Assembly: GCA_003427395.1 (NCBI GenBank)
Contig: BFEA01000028.1
Location: forward strand, 1,784,850 to 1,845,466
Length of the DNA: 60,617 nucleotides
Reading direction: 5' to 3'
Source of the DNA: Chara braunii
Lineage: Eukaryota > Streptophyta > Charophyceae > Charales > Characeae
Position numbers and translations under genes: made by a program
In this document: one piece after another, positions 11,039 through 23,647 of the stretch
Position numbering within the stretch: position 1 is the first letter of the stretch
How the letters are laid out: the number at the start of each line of letters is the position of its first letter
Notes under the pieces: generated by a model
Seen by the model: the letters and a program-made list of their open reading frames with translations, nothing else
The model's database searches: none
Told to the model about the DNA's origin: nothing

Positions 11039-12200
11039 CCCTACCAATCAATCAACCGCACGCGTACGACGATGACTACGCTTGTCCCTCGCTGTCTTCT
11101 TCGCTCCGACGGTCCAACCGCACAAAAAAGCCCACTCACTCTACTAACCGGTTCAATTCAATCACCTCCGAAGTCAAACGAAGATGGCAATGCGCACCCG
11201 GATATGGATTACATAAAGGGAACTCGATAACAAACACACAGCAAGAGTTCACAAATAGCTCGGAAGAAACCGCCGGGCAAAACCAGAACCTCCGTCACTT
11301 TGCCCCCTCAACAAGCCAGAGAACGCCAGACCAAGCAACCACAAGCGATAAGAACCACTCAGAACAACTAAAGAATAAAAGGACTTCGAACCCTCGCCCC
11401 CAGGGGACGGGAAAAGAGGCCGTATGAGTGAGGACGGACCGTGGCAGGGCCGAGCAACTCGCGGACCGACCGAGCGCCTCGCCGCATTGCGCCCCACGAC
11501 ACGTGAAGTGAAAAATGGCGCGCGCATATTCAGATAGTACGCGCCAAGATACCCCCCGCCCCGTGAGTACTTCCACAGCGCAGTGCAGTGGTGTGGTGGG
11601 GGTATCTTGCCACTTCCTCTGTGAAGATGCACTCGGCATTTTTCAGGGTTTGTGTTGGGTACGTACGACAGCGAGGCGGCGAAGCGGCCAGAGTGGCTAC
11701 TCGCGGCACAGAAGACGCAAAACGAAACGACGCGAAGACAGGGACGGCGTTCCACTACGGTACTACGGTACGGTAGTCCCACCAGACGAGAAGAGAGGGA
11801 TGCTGTTCCACAGAAGTCCCAGCGGAACGAACCCTTCGCGCATCAGACCGAAAGGCGCGCAAAGCGCAAAGCCAGACAAGACGGCGAAGATTTCTTCTCA
11901 ATGGGGGGAGCGGACAACAGCCCTTTCGTTCTAGTTCTAGCCATCGATGTCAGTGTCAGCGATCTATGGTCGGGAGCGAAGGATTCCGGGTCAGTGGGAC
12001 CTCAGCCCTGAAGGCCCGCATCCTGCCTCGACGACCCTGCCAACGCAGATACTGGGTAACCGTGCGATTCATCAGGAGATTCCAGTAGCAGGGGTTAAGA
12101 AACACGGCCGTAGATGAAGATCAACGGTCAGTTTCTCACAGTCCGTGATGGTGTAATCTTGGCAAAAATCGATAGTCATTGTGTTCTGTGGGTGGAAACG
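11039..12200. other. upstream region of the SPIRAL1-like gene, no second gene seen
   Basis: This is about 1.1 kb of moderately GC-rich sequence. It presumably holds the 5' leader and promoter of the minus-strand exon. I see no convincing TATA box or other gene. The open frames on both strands here overlap one another and have no recognisable domain. Confidence 0.4.
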
Positions 12201-12204
12201 ACCG

Positions 12205-12345
12205 ACATCCAGCGGCCTAGCTCAGTTGGTTGGGCACGGAAGTGGCATTCAGGAGGTTGTGAGTTCGAGGCCCACAACCGCCTGCGGCGCACTTAGCGCC
12301 AATCAGCTGTGACAGTCTGTTGGGTACTTGTTATCGGTATCAGAA
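12205..12345 (+). mobile_element. tRNA-derived SINE or tRNA pseudogene
   Basis: A perfect Pol III A box, TAGCTCAGTTGG, at 12219-12230 is followed 30 bases later by a B-box-like GAGTTCGAGGCCC at 12262-12274. The segment folds only partly as a tRNA: 5' GCGG can pair with CCGC and the T arm is imperfect. It continues into a non-tRNA body, as expected of a SINE. No poly-A tail or target duplication was identified, so the 3' limit is a guess. Confidence 0.6.
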
Positions 12346-12786
12346 GGGGCTTTGGCCAACACGGCTGTGAGCGCGAGTGTGAGCGAGGTGTGTGTGGTGT
12401 GTGGGAGAGCGTTGGCCTTAGACACTACTGCTATTCAATTGGCGGTGGGGGACGATGAAAAGGGAGGCGCAGCTACTGGCAAAATGCTTGGTCGTTGCAT
12501 TAGCCGGACCCCCACCAGCGGCCCCACCCCATCTCTGACTACCGCTGTTGGGCCGAGGGACGAAACATGCAGTGATCCCTTCACATTGTGAGGTAGCTAT
12601 GCTTGCAGGGGTCCCCTCTACCTGGCCCAGCTATCGGCCGCGGCGCTTCCCGTATACGCGCCGCGCCATTTGGGCTTCGGCCTGCCGGACCGCATTGGCT
12701 GGAGGCCGCAGGCAAAACGAAAAAGAAAATTGCGACGGCGGTTCGGCAGGACTTGGTGCGCAGCGTGCTGGGAGGCTCGGATTCAA

Positions 12787-12810
12787 TAGCTGAGCGAGGT
12801 ACTGGTGGTT
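12787..12810. mobile_element. solitary end of a family A TIR element
   Basis: TAGCTGAGCGAGGTACTGG followed by TGGTT and TA matches the right end of the element at 46758-47560 (AGCTGGGCGAGGTACTGCTGGTT there, written here only to compare the two). I found no matching left end upstream, so this is a truncated copy. Between 12346 and 12786 I see nothing else. Confidence 0.5.
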
Positions 12811-13605
12811 TAAGCAGTAGTGGTAGGTAGGTAGTGTAAGGCAAAAAAGAAATTTGAGAGAAGAATATAGTATAGTTAAAAATAAATAAGTAAAAAATAA
12901 TAATAATGATCAACGAGCATCGCTCACCTTGAACTCTCGGGCTCCAAGGTCGTGTTCAGATCCAAAGGACCGAGTAAAACATTTCTTAATTATCTGGGCC
13001 AGGTCTACTTCAATTTTCTCAATTATCTGGGTCAGGTCTACCCTACCCGGTCGCCTAGGGTCACTTCAACAGTTATACGCGGTTGCTTTTCCTTGGGACT
13101 CCTGCAGTTGGGATACTAGCCTAAGGACTATTCCCCGCAACTACTCTGGGGCAAGTCCCACCTACTTCTGCACATGATAGTTGACCACCACAGTGAGACC
13201 GGGTGTCGTGCGGGGAAATGTTCCACTTCCTTCGGCGGTATGATTTCTTTGAGGCGTGATGACCTCCTTAGGTTGGAGGATGAAATGTGGGACTGTTGGA
13301 TTTTTTATTGGTGGTATTCGTCGCCGTGTGGTCATGTTTAAGGGCAGGTTTCATGTCATTATCCGGCTAAAAGGTCAGGGTTGCGGCGGCTTAGTCACAT
13401 AAAGGCGGACCGTCTTGCAGGTGCCTGTTTGGAAATTTGGTATGTGTGTTATACTTGTATTTGCACACAGGGGGCATCCACTTTCTAGTGGTTTGCAGTG
13501 AAGCTAATAGTCAGTAATGCCCACTGATTCGCGTGAGGTAGCGGGTCCAGTTCTCATACAGTCAACGTGCAGAATGCATGGGCACGATAAATATCGTAAG
13601 GGTAT

Positions 13606-13975
13606 GGACGTAGGACAACGAAGGGTTGTCAGGGTCAAATCCAGCAGCCAACATGAAGTGTGGTGTGCAACTCACGACGTAGTTCCACTTCAGCAATGCA
13701 TCCCATATATATCGTCATCAACGGTGTTAATTGACAATGCAGTTCCCAAGGGCAATTTGGTTATAACGTAATCATACAAACTCCATCTATGTAGGATAAC
13801 GAACCGTCGTATGTTTAAATCCATAACACTACGTTAATTGTAGCGCATGACCCACGACGATTTTTCACTTTATTGTTTTTTTTTTACGTGTCCATTGATA
13901 GTATTAATTGTGGTCATTGTTCGCCACTGGGGATATAAATGTTATGAAGTTTGTTGACGTTATGGTCTCACATGT
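13606..13975. repeat. very degenerate tandem repeat, unit about 187 bp
   Basis: GTAGGACAACGAAGGGTTGT at 13609 aligns with GTAGGATAACGAACCGTCGT at 13792. The following 150 bases of each copy align loosely (GTGCAACTCACGACG against GCGCATGACCCACGACG). This is an old satellite-like duplication with no coding sense. Confidence 0.5.
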
Positions 13976-16900
13976 TACTGTCGCGAAGGAGACGCGTTGG
14001 AAAACGGTTTGAACGCCCCCTCCGCTGTTGATCCTCAAGTTTTAGTATGGATTATCAGAAGGCCATCGTTTGCTCTTGTTAAGGACTGTTGCACCTTACT
14101 CATTGAATGGCAATAGTGTTTTGGCGTCCTTGGTTGAGCTTTTGTCATCACAACAAATCCCGACTGATGATGACCTCAAGTGATTCCGTTATATTTTTTT
14201 CATTGGTTGTCTGTTTGCACTTGTTGAACTTCTCAATATAACCAAACCAATCTCTCCGTATAACGAAATTGAATCTCCTTGACGTCCTTGCTTGAGTATC
14301 CATATCCTTATAACTCTAATATCCATTACATCTGTCATTATCGACAATGTCTTTATTATAAACAAAATTTCACTGATTCTTGCACATCCGATGAGTACAG
14401 TTAAAGTTAGCATCGTTAGTGTTTCATTGATTTCACCTTACAACATGAGTTCGCAATGCAATAAGCCTTAGAGTCGTCCCCCAAGTTGCCTTGCAAGTAT
14501 TGTCGGAGTTTAAACCCTTATAAGGGTACCTGCTAGGGATTATTAATATCAGACGTCGTCTGACTGTTTGCACGATTTGTTTGGAAAAAATGAGTTATTG
14601 AGATTGAAATATTTATCGAAAGTTATTTAGACCAAACCGATGAGCTATAGGAAATTGTTGAGTCCGGAGGCGTATCGACATCCGAAAGGGACTTATTGAG
14701 TCGGAATGCATGCCAACATCCGAAAATTAGCAGTTGTACTCCCTCATTAGTAAGATCGCAGGGACGTATTGTCGAGCGCATCGGTCCCCTCAGTGGGACC
14801 CTCCCGGCTATGTCACTCAGGATTTTGCTGGACTTGTCACGGAGAGTACTTGCCGCTCCGACCGAGTGCGCCAGCCGTATCTCTCGCGAGCCGCTATGAT
14901 AAGATAGGGTCATGGAGGCACAACTTACCTCCACATGCAAGAGTTGTCACCATCCCTTGGGTAGGTGTATCCCCGTCGAGCTATCGGACCACATGTGAAG
15001 TTTTTTCGTATGCAATCACAGAGGTGGCCCAGCCTAGGGCGTTTCTCTTTCTCTGTAGCATAGGGGGTACGTGTGGTTAAGCTCGAATCGGATCCTCCCG
15101 CAAACCATGCCTCGAGGCGCTGATCTCTCAAACGTTATCCTACACCTTTCGACTAAGACAACCATTTTAACCACGCGATACACTATTTGACTAAAACTTA
15201 AGTCTACCTACAATATCGCGTCTACACTTTTTTTTCCACTCGACCCGTAACTCTTCTTGTTTTTTAGCGTGCAGGCACCACGTGCGAGGCTTCACATAAA
15301 ATGGTCATTGTGGTGCAAGTTTTTGCTATATTGACTTAGCCATGCAAAAACTCGTGTGCAATCGCGTTGATGAGGTACTATGTAGTGCCCATAATCATGC
15401 GGTCCCCTCTAAAACATTGGGTCTCATTCGACACTAAGGTGTCGACTGACGCACGCACTAAATCCTTTAGTGAGCGTAAAAGCGGACTAAGCACCCTTCC
15501 ATTTTTTGCACCTTGTTGTACACCATGATGGGGTAGGGTAGGATGGCACTGAGGGCAGAAGGGAACTTGAAGTGGTGGTGAGTTGTATGGCGAACCACCA
15601 GCAACGCACTAACCCTTATACCCGGAAGTTGATCGTTCCGCCAATATAACTTTTAAACAAAAAAAACAAATTGTCGTACGAGCGTGAATGTGTAAATGTT
15701 CATAGACCTTGACCTAGACCAAACACATACTGACGTTGACTAAAACGGTCGTATGCAAGAGAATATTCAAGTTGCACATAGTCCCTTTGCGAGTGTTTCA
15801 ACCCATAACTTATTTCGCGTGAGACTTCATGTGTAGTCTGTGTGCGAAAATGCTCAAGAGTGATGCGCGTGCTAGAAAAATCATAACATTTAATTATGCG
15901 AACTATTGCGGTCGACTATCATGACGACGCTTCACGTGTTACCCACAATTGTTCGACCCTCTGCAGACTTAAGCGTTGCGCACGACATTCAAGTGTCAGA
16001 GATGAGGTATCGTGAAGGAAATCTCCTTCACGATATTAAACGGTTGAAGTATAAGTCGTTCGGCCCTTGTGGCGCCACTGTCCCTTAGGAAAACCGCTAC
16101 GATAGGTAAGGCGCAAAGCTTCAACGCATGGGGGAAACTCGTTTGTGTTGAATACAAACCTGGAATGTATAGACAAGGACCTCGAATTTCAGGTCTATGA
16201 CCAATGTCCAACCAACTAATTCAAATAACAAAAATAAGCATGCGCATTGTCGTAGGTAACAAGCGTGTGTGTATATGCGCGTGCCCTTGGCTATGCAAAG
16301 TAGGATGGTTGAATGAATCAGATAAAATGTTTGTATGACATCAGATGATCACTCTCACAATATTGATGTGGCTTGTCCATCAACATTCACACAATACACT
16401 AAATAATCACCAAAACTCAATTCATCACCTTCCATACATACATGAGATCACCAAACAATTAACAACAACATTCCACATACTAAGGAAGTCAATTTTACCA
16501 TTCCCTACAATTCATACCCCGCCTTATGCACACAAAACTCAATCATTCTCCACCATCCTATAACAAAACTGCTCAATCTTTAAAAATAGTCATTTAAAAA
16601 TAAGTCCGAGTGAAAATCCCAACGAACATATAAAACCCCATAAGGGCTAAGGCTTTTGGTTGAGATGCAAAAACTGGTAACTCATGTCGTAAACAGACCT
16701 CTTATATACCGATACCAGAAGTTGATTGATCATAAATAGATCAAGTTTAACTAGCCAAATTTTTGTCAAACGAAAATTTGCATCAAAGTATAGGCAAAAA
16801 AAAAATTGTATTTCTTAAGGATAGATGAAGAATATGCTCCTTATTATACCTTAACTCCTTTGCTAATTTTTCTCTTCTTTGTTATCGCATCCGATAAACA

Positions 16901-17500
16901 TTTGGGCACTGTCTCCCCTCTATATAGGGTAGATTGCTAAACTCTCTCTATAAGGAAATAAATTAACTCCTCAAATTTAAGAAAACTTCGGCAACGCTTC
17001 CCATAGGAAAAATTGCATTTTCAATATTTTTATAAACTCAAAAAGACACTCCTTTTAGATTTGTAAAAATTCGACATCGCTTCCCGTAGGAAAAAAAATT
17101 GCCAAGATTTCTAAAAAGTTAAAAATGCAAAAACAAAGTACCACTACACTTAGGACCAACTTATGTCACTTATCTAACAGTTTGAACTAGCGATAGCCTA
17201 CACGATTTTTGTTTTAAGATAGTATCACGAGCTACCACCAGTCATGACTCTTAATAAGGTCAATCCTATCTTATCCCAAGTTTCCCTCCCCATCATCAAT
17301 TATAGTGTATTTATGACTCCAACACTTGACGAGCATCTAAGCAACTAAGACTATCAAGAGATGCCCCTAAAGAGTACCTCAATAAAACATGCATAGTCAA
17401 TGTCACTCTCAATCACATATTTGTTTTTGCCAAGTAGTTTGTTGGTCTCTCAATTATTTTAACCCTCTTTTATTTTATTTTTTATGGCATAAGATCAAAC
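13976..17500. other. gene-free AT-rich stretch
   Basis: No supported gene, RNA or transposon domain is visible in these 3.5 kb. Frames are short and scattered. The one clear structure is a perfect 12-bp hairpin at 16008-16035 (TATCGTGAAGGA, loop AATC, complement). Composition is AT-richer than the first 12 kb. Confidence 0.5.
16008..16035. repeat. perfect hairpin, 12-bp stem and 4-base loop
   Basis: TATCGTGAAGGA is followed by AATC and TCCTTCACGATA. No T tract follows and no gene is adjacent, so there is no reason to call it a terminator. Confidence 0.8.
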
Positions 17501-18685
17501 CGTCCCAACTTAGGGGTACACTTGACCTACCGGAATGAGAATATAGGATACTTACGATTAAAACTTACATGGCAGTGAACGTATGACCAGACTGGACTAA
17601 CTTAGGGGTACGCCCAACTTTTGTTAAATTGACGACATGAGTCATAAAACTCAACTGTTCCAACTTAGGGGTATGTCTACTCAGCCTTAAACAAAGAGTA
17701 ACATATGACATAGGATTAGACTGCCCCAACTTAGGGGTACGTCTAACCTGCCTAAACAATCACGATCGATGTATAGTCAGACCACCCTAGCTTAAGGGTA
17801 CGTCCAACCCACATAACATCAACGACATATGGCATATGGCTTGGCCGCCCCAACTTAGGGGTACACCTATTTAACCTAAACAGTTTAAGATACATAAGGC
17901 AATATGATCAGACCGCTCCAACTTAGAAGTGCGCCCAATCGACCTAAACAATCACAAACGACGTGCGATTAAGCCGCCCCAATTTGGGGGTACGCTTAAC
18001 CTTCGTAACAACAATTTGTACGACCATAAATATTTTTTACAAACTTTATGACTCTCTGTCTTCTTAGTTAAATGATTAGACCTACCCAACTTAGGGAGAC
18101 ATCCATTCTTGCCTTAGTTATGTTTAAAATAAATAAACATTTTATACTAACTCTCTGTAGTTTTACGTTATCATAGGCATAAGTCTGAACCGGGGTACGC
18201 CCAGTCTGTTTGGGTTACCTTCACATTGTAGTCTTAGTTTGCTTCTCTTCTCTTTTTGTTATTCTCGACTTATTAATTGGACCTCCCAACTTAGGATGCC
18301 TAGTCTGTCGAATGGTATAATTGTGTATAATATACATATGTATAAAATTTTATACTTTAATTTACTATTAATTCATAGCTTATAACTAGGCCGCCCTAAC
18401 TTAGTGTTACGCCTAGTTTCATGCTTTTGTTCCCCTCAAAAGAAAACACATAGAACTCGGTCCACGCAACTTAGAATTTTGTTTCAATAACCCAAAAGAA
18501 AAACATAAGGAATTTGAGTCTCACAACTTAGGGTGTTCGTCCACCTGTCCAGAAACCCTCAAAAGAAACAACTAACTGAACCGTCAAACCTAGAATAGCT
18601 CCAATCCTTAAAGGTCATGCATTCAGCCCAACAGACAAAATTAAAACATAGCACTGAACCACTCAACTTAGAGTGATTCAACCTT
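17500..18685. repeat. array of about 16 degenerate copies of an AACTTAGGGGTACG motif at about 60-68 bp spacing
   Basis: The core 'CCCCAACTTAGGGGTACG' starts near 17504, 17597, 17660, 17726, 17786, 17850, 17918, 17979, 18086, 18286, 18395, 18466, 18520, 18583 and 18662, with a partial copy near 18190. Spacing in the best part is 60-68 bp. A second shared piece, CCTAAACAATCAC, sits in some spacers. Copies decay towards the right. On the minus strand the left part reads as a repeated RTPKL-type peptide of about 21 residues, but spacings are not always multiples of three. This is a minisatellite of unknown origin; its spacers are too divergent between units for a recent satellite. Confidence 0.8.
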
Positions 18686-18837
18686 TCGTTAACCCGGACA
18701 AACGCAAGCAAACACCTTTCTCCCACCTTCCCCCTTTTATTTTTTCTTAGTTCAAACAGATAAATGATTTGATTTTTATGCACATTTCATTCCTTCAATT
18801 CATAATAATCTTGAAATAAGATATAAGCAAAAGTTGA

Positions 18838-19516
18838 GTAGCGGATGGCCCAGTGGTTAGGGCACCGGTTGAAAATGCACATTGTGGTATGAGGTTGTGG
18901 GTTCAAATCCGCAACCTCGAGCATATGCCGCGGACAAGGCGTTAGGTTCACACACTACCAGTCACACACTGAGTGGGCATGCTCCAAGGGGTACAATGTA
19001 CGCATGGTGAGACAACAGGTTTGAATTGAGGATCCACCGGCCACGATGCCCATCATTCGCTGACCCCCAACGACACATTTTGATCCCCGTAACAGTTGAA
19101 CGTGTGGTTCCTCTTGGGGTTGCTGGAGGCCATGGGGGGAGACGGCTCCGGAAAGGGGTAAACCCAATGATGAGTATCCGGAAGGGGTGAAGGGTTCGCC
19201 CCCTTCCTAGCAGAGGATCACTAACCTCTCGCTGTGCCTGGTGTCTGGGTGCTGACGCCTCCAGGAGGGGCGCATCGAGGGGCATACAGGACCCTTGTAT
19301 TCGGGGTGGGTGCACCCTGAAGCTTGCGGCCCGATAGTGCCGGTTTGGGTCGATGCTCCCGGGTGCGTGTGAGGTGGAGCGCTGCTATCTTGAGAGAGTG
19401 GGTGTGACCCGCCGCCCCGACCGATGGGCTGCACCCAGTACGTGAAGCCCGCTGCCGGACATCCTTCCCTGGGTAATCTCCCCAACATCTCACAACCCTT
19501 AAAAAAAAAAAAAAAA
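18838..19516 (+). mobile_element. tRNA-derived retroposon with poly-A end
   Basis: An A box TGGCCCAGTGG at 18846-18856 and a B box GGGTTCAAATCC at 18899-18910 are spaced as in tRNA genes. Pairing of the T arm (GTTGTG with CGCAAC) is good. The sequence ends in a 17-base A run at 19500-19516. AAAAGTTGA immediately before the head and AAAAGTTAA at the tail could be a target-site duplication. At about 680 bp this is long for a SINE, so the middle may include an insertion. One unresolved base lies at 19525. Confidence 0.6.
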
Positions 19517-19799
19517 GTTAAAGGNAAACAGTTCAAATTATATTCTCATTCTTAAATAGACGGTAGTAGAATTAGGGGAATACGACATCATCCGTGTAAA
19601 ACGAAGTTATACCTGAGTGTTCCCTGCCTCCAGAACCCCGCTTGGGCTCCGACAGAGCTCCCACAATCGGTGGGCTGACCCCCCACAAGGTCCTAATGCG
19701 GATTACGGGTTGCAACCCCGCCTGCCGCCTTCCTCTCCCGTACCATAGATTAGACTGAGAGAAAGAAAAATAAAATAAGTAAGTTCAGTCTCTCGAGGT

Positions 19800-19885
19800 A
19801 CAGAAGGGGGTCAACTCAGACTCGCACGAGAGGGCATTGAAACCTTTGGTCTCCTGATCCATTAACCGCTAGTGAAGGGCCCCGC
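19800..19885 (-). mobile_element. tRNA-derived SINE, minus strand
   Basis: On the minus strand an A-box-like CACTAGCGGTTAATGGATC is followed by a B box GGTTTCAATGCCC and then by GAGTTGACCCCCTTCTG. The last piece, ACCCCCTTCTG, is shared with the SINE-like copies at 47560-47643 and 48190-48270. This suggests one SINE family with a common body. Confidence 0.55.
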
Positions 19886-21870
19886 AATGATGACAAAACA
19901 CGCAACAGCGGAGGCGGTCAGACCACAGCCAGAACGCAGAGTACCAGCCCCCTGACAAACCTCCAAATCACAGCAGTGATCCCCCCCTGACCAAATCATA
20001 GTTACGCAACCTAAAAAGGCTGCATTTGAATAGAGCATACCCCCGTGCTCTATTCAGAGTGTAAACGAAACTGGGCAATACTCAATTAAACAACACTATT
20101 CGTTGTAGCAAAGCGCATCGCAGTGCGTAGCGTAAGAACAACGCAAGCACAATATACACAATAAGGGTATGACAAGAGTGTGGCAGACGCACAACCGACA
20201 CACGACAAGCGCACAACCAATGTACTACATAAGTCAGTGTGCATAACAGATCCACGACATCCGTGCCCAACAAACCCGGCGACGCACCGTAATTTCACAG
20301 TGTTGTGCAACAGATGTATCGCATAATGGACAGCTAACACCGCAAGCACCCAACAAAACACAGCAAGGTCCAACAACTGACAGCAAGCAACACCTATTTA
20401 CTCCACGCCCCGAGACCGCAAGACCACCACCCGAAAAACAATATATTTGAACGAACCACTGACCCTTTGGCTCGCACCCGGACGTGGACTCATTAAAGAC
20501 CAAATAGTCGAAGTTGTCCTGAAATCAGGAGCCCGCTAATATGACGTCGACGAAGAACCGAAGTTATGAACTCAAAGGGTTACTGAAAGTGTATACTCAC
20601 CACCACCATTAGTGTTACGGAGCTCGGTGCCCAGGTCATGAATGTACCATCGCTCTAGCCTTACTACAGCAACAAGCAAACTGTGGTCCTCGGCAATAGC
20701 AACCGAACTACATCCAGATGTCCGTCATGTAGACCATCGTCGAGATGTGGTACGTACCCTCACATCAAATCCTCTCTCAGCAGACCGCAGCCTCGACTAT
20801 CCTGAGGGGAACTTCGAGAGGAACCAACTACCGGACGGTCCGATTAGCCTTTCGCCCCTATACTCAAAGTCTGACGATTGATTCGCACGTCAGTATTGCT
20901 GCGAGCCTGATGAAGGAGAGTGTCATAGCTTGATGAATCAATCATCAGATGTGTTGACTGTAGTTGACGTTCAAAACAAAAACTGCACACCTGAGACGTT
21001 AAACAAATTATGTTCAAATAAAATATGACCCTATTCTTCCGGCATAGCAGCAACCTCTTTCTCTCACTAGCACTGACGCTAAACTGACCATGAGTAGCAA
21101 TACGCTGCCCAAAGCTACAACAACAGCAATACGATAAGCACCTCATAGCAACACCCAAGATAATAGTGTCACTCCAATGTCACCGACTATGCCCTGCCTG
21201 ACAACTCAATAGATAAAAAACGTATAGGTTGGGTTTCAAAAGTTAACCGCAGTTCCCAAATCATCAGCACCATGAGGATTCAAGCACCGCAGATCTTTGT
21301 GGTGGCAATATTAAGTCTCGGTTGACATTCGCATGGAGCACCATGCCTCATGAAATCTAGAAAAAAACACTCAATCAGTAGGTCCTTGCTATGTCTAGAC
21401 CTGGCGAGTTGGACGAGACTCAGGCCAATCGGGTACCGAAATAAATACAGCAGTGGATGGCTAATGACTCAATCGCAATTATGTTTCTGTTCTATTACTT
21501 CACTGCTTCTTCTTTCGTCGCTTTTTACCTCCTTGGGCCCCTTTTTTTCCATTCATCTTCTCTCATCACTTCCCCCCAACACACCTTTCTCTCTTACTCC
21601 TTTCTCTCTCTTTTTTTTTCACAGTCCCTGCCTCCTCAATCGTTATTTTTCCTTCTCGACATTGCACATGGCCAAAATTTCAGCCAGGTTCATACAATTT
21701 ATAATGACTAGGCGAACCCCCTTAATGAGCAACTAGGCTGCTCAGGCGTCGCCATGATGAGGAACACAAACCAAGAACGAGTGCAATCAGATAGCCATAT
21801 AACATGACCGTGAAATCCAGTTCGATGCGGGCAAAGACCATAATGAATCTCCCCCTGAACTGAGGGAATA
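19886..21870. other. gene-free stretch
   Basis: I find no supportable gene or repeat in these 2 kb. Scattered frames of 60-130 codons overlap on both strands, and the longest on the plus strand is a pyrimidine-rich low-complexity stretch (21480-21660). Confidence 0.4.
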
Positions 21871-21879
21871 AATATTTTT

Positions 21880-22230
21880 AGAAATGAGAATGAGTCTTCC
21901 GTTAAAACATGGGAAGATACAGTACCGTTCCAACTTGAATTAAATTCCTACAACACCAAGTACGCCCATTTGTCACTATTATGAGACCTTATTCCTCCTT
22001 TCCTTATCCCAACTTCCTCTCAATTGTATTCGCTTTCCTTCCCTTTTCTACGGTATTTGGCCCTAATCTCGTTCATGTGCACAACACAATAAAAAACATT
22101 AGGGATGCGTACACCATGAGGACGAACACGATGACCTGCTCAAAGACCACAACTACTATGCGCAACATGATGGTGTGCGTTGTCATGACGATGGTCTATG
22201 TGTCCGAAATTCGATTCAATGGGGTTTTCT
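21880..22230. repeat. dispersed duplication related to 25265-26100
   Basis: A motif 'GAATGAGTCTTCCGTTAAAA..GGGAAGATACAGTACC' at about 21888 matches blocks at 25275 and 26055 (GAATGGATCTTCCGCTAGAA and GAATGAATCTTTTGCTAGAA). Each is associated with a downstream segment rich in AACTACNATGCGCAA and 'ACGATGACC'. Read on the minus strand the segments give Val/Ile/Leu-rich, membrane-like translations, but frames are not preserved between copies. The copies may be remains of a repeated gene or of a transposon. Confidence 0.5.
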
Positions 22231-22356
22231 CATTGAACAGTTCAACGGTCGTTGAACCCCCGTTACAACGCCTCGCTATACCGTGTTAGAACGTGGTACA
22301 ACTCGGCCCGCGAATATTTTTTTCGCAGGCAAAAAATAATAAAAGGAAAAAAAAAA

Positions 22357-22418
22357 TAAATGGGGGTGTAGATTTTTTTGCGCTCTACATCCCCATATTT
22401 TTATTTTTATTTTTTGAG
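22357..22418. repeat. long hairpin in A/T-rich context
   Basis: ATGGGGGTGTAGA and TCTACATCCCCAT form a 13-bp stem with one wobble or mismatch around a T-rich loop. They are flanked by A-rich and T-rich arms that extend the pairing. This may be a small foldback transposon. Confidence 0.65.
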
Positions 22419-22480
22419 CCTTTAAATTATTTAAAAAAAATAAAAAACCTAACCAGACTCAAAATATATCGATTTTTTTT

Positions 22481-22714
22481 NNNNNNNNNNNNNNNNNNNN
22501 NNNNNNNNNNNNNNNNNNNNNNNNNNNNNNNNNNNNNNNNNNNNNNNNNNNNNNNNNNNNNNNNNNNNNNNNNNNNNNNNNNNNNNNNNNNNNNNNNNNN
22601 NNNNNNNNNNNNNNNNNNNNNNNNNNNNNNNNNNNNNNNNNNNNNNNNNNNNNNNNNNNNNNNNNNNNNNNNNNNNNNNNNNNNNNNNNNNNNNNNNNNN
22701 NNNNNNNNNNNNNN
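22481..22714. other. assembly gap (234 N)
   Basis: A run of N flanked by poly-T on the left. The gap lies inside a homopolymer-rich hairpin region. Confidence 1.
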
Positions 22715-22787
22715 ACTTACTTACTCGGGGTTTGAAAGCTGTTTTTTTCGGGTTTTTTTTTTTTAATAACTGCGTGGGTGACAGCGG

Positions 22788-22932
22788 CATAGTTTCAAAT
22801 TCGCAAGAATAATAGTCCACTGCAAGCTTGGGCGAAGACCAGTTCGAAACTGCAAGAAAAACAGTAAGTTGTGCATTCGACGACCTACCCGTTCGATAAT
22901 TGGCAAAAGCGGGGGGAGGTCGCCGACCGTGG
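22788..22932 (+). repeat. left arm of a large inverted repeat (partner 24158-24297)
   Basis: About 140 bases here match the reverse complement of 24158-24297 at roughly 80 percent by eye. Shared blocks include AGTCCACTGCAAGCTTGGGC, CAAGAAAAACAGTAA and GTTCGATAATTGGCAAAA. The arms enclose about 1.2 kb that itself contains two smaller foldback elements and a TIR element. This is either two copies of one dispersed repeat in opposite orientation or the ends of a composite element. Confidence 0.75.
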
Positions 22933-23432
22933 TGTCAGTAGTGAAGAGGCCGTCAGGAAAGAAACTTTGTTTTTCCCTTTGGACCCCTGTGGTGGCCGGC
23001 GTGTGGAGACATGACCTATACAGTTGCATTTGCTGAATGAATCGGTCGTTGGGGCATGGCAAGATACACGAAGTTGCAAAAAAAAATAAAAAAAAAAAAA
23101 AAATTAAAAAATGAATCTATCTAGATACAGCTCCGACCGTTCTTACCTAAGATAGAGTTGTGACAGTGTGAAGGATGCATATCACTTCGTAGATTCCTGG
23201 ATTTGACGACATGATAGTCGTTGTGCAAGGTTCCCTGCTCTCAGCACATGAAAGTTTTCAGAAAAAAAAAAAAAAAAAAAAAAGTTTTCAACAACGACCA
23301 ACTCCCAAGACTTCATCCGTGCTATTTTGCTGTGGAGGATGGACGATCTACGGTTGAAGATGATGCCACCTCTGACTGTTCCACTGTTTTTTACTTTTTT
23401 TTTCACTACATTTTTTTGGTCCCCTGGGCCGA

Positions 23433-23584
23433 GTCCCACTAGCAAAGAGGATAGGATCAAACTCCTGAATTTGCATGTGTTTTATAGAGAGGTGCAGAAA
23501 AGCAGTTCAATCTCGATTTCCTGCACCTCTCCACAATTACGTCCAGATTCAAGCATTCGATCCTATCCTCTGTGCTAGTGGGAC
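23433..23584. mobile_element. foldback element, about 152 bp, with about 27-bp inverted ends
   Basis: GTCCCACTAGCAAAGAGGAT at the left is mirrored by ATCCTCTGTGCTAGTGGGAC at the right, and GAGAGGTGCAG is mirrored again near the centre. The whole segment is one imperfect hairpin, as in small MITEs. A related, more diverged copy lies at 23648-23757 and shares GACTAGCAAA, TTTTCTGCACC and CTCTTTGCGAGTGGGACC. Confidence 0.75.
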
Positions 23585-23647
23585 CACGCCCCTGTGCATG
23601 TGGTAACAGGTGGATCCAGGCCCTACACTGGTGGATTGGGGGCGAGC

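Noticed and set aside
12336-12352. GGTATCAGAAGG resembling an LTR-retrotransposon primer-binding site.
   Set aside because: The match to the initiator-Met type site is short and there is no LTR upstream ending in CA or any pol sequence downstream.
17500-18685. CRISPR-like array.
   Set aside because: Spacing is irregular (60 to over 100 bp), repeats are degenerate and the context is eukaryotic, so a minisatellite explains it better.
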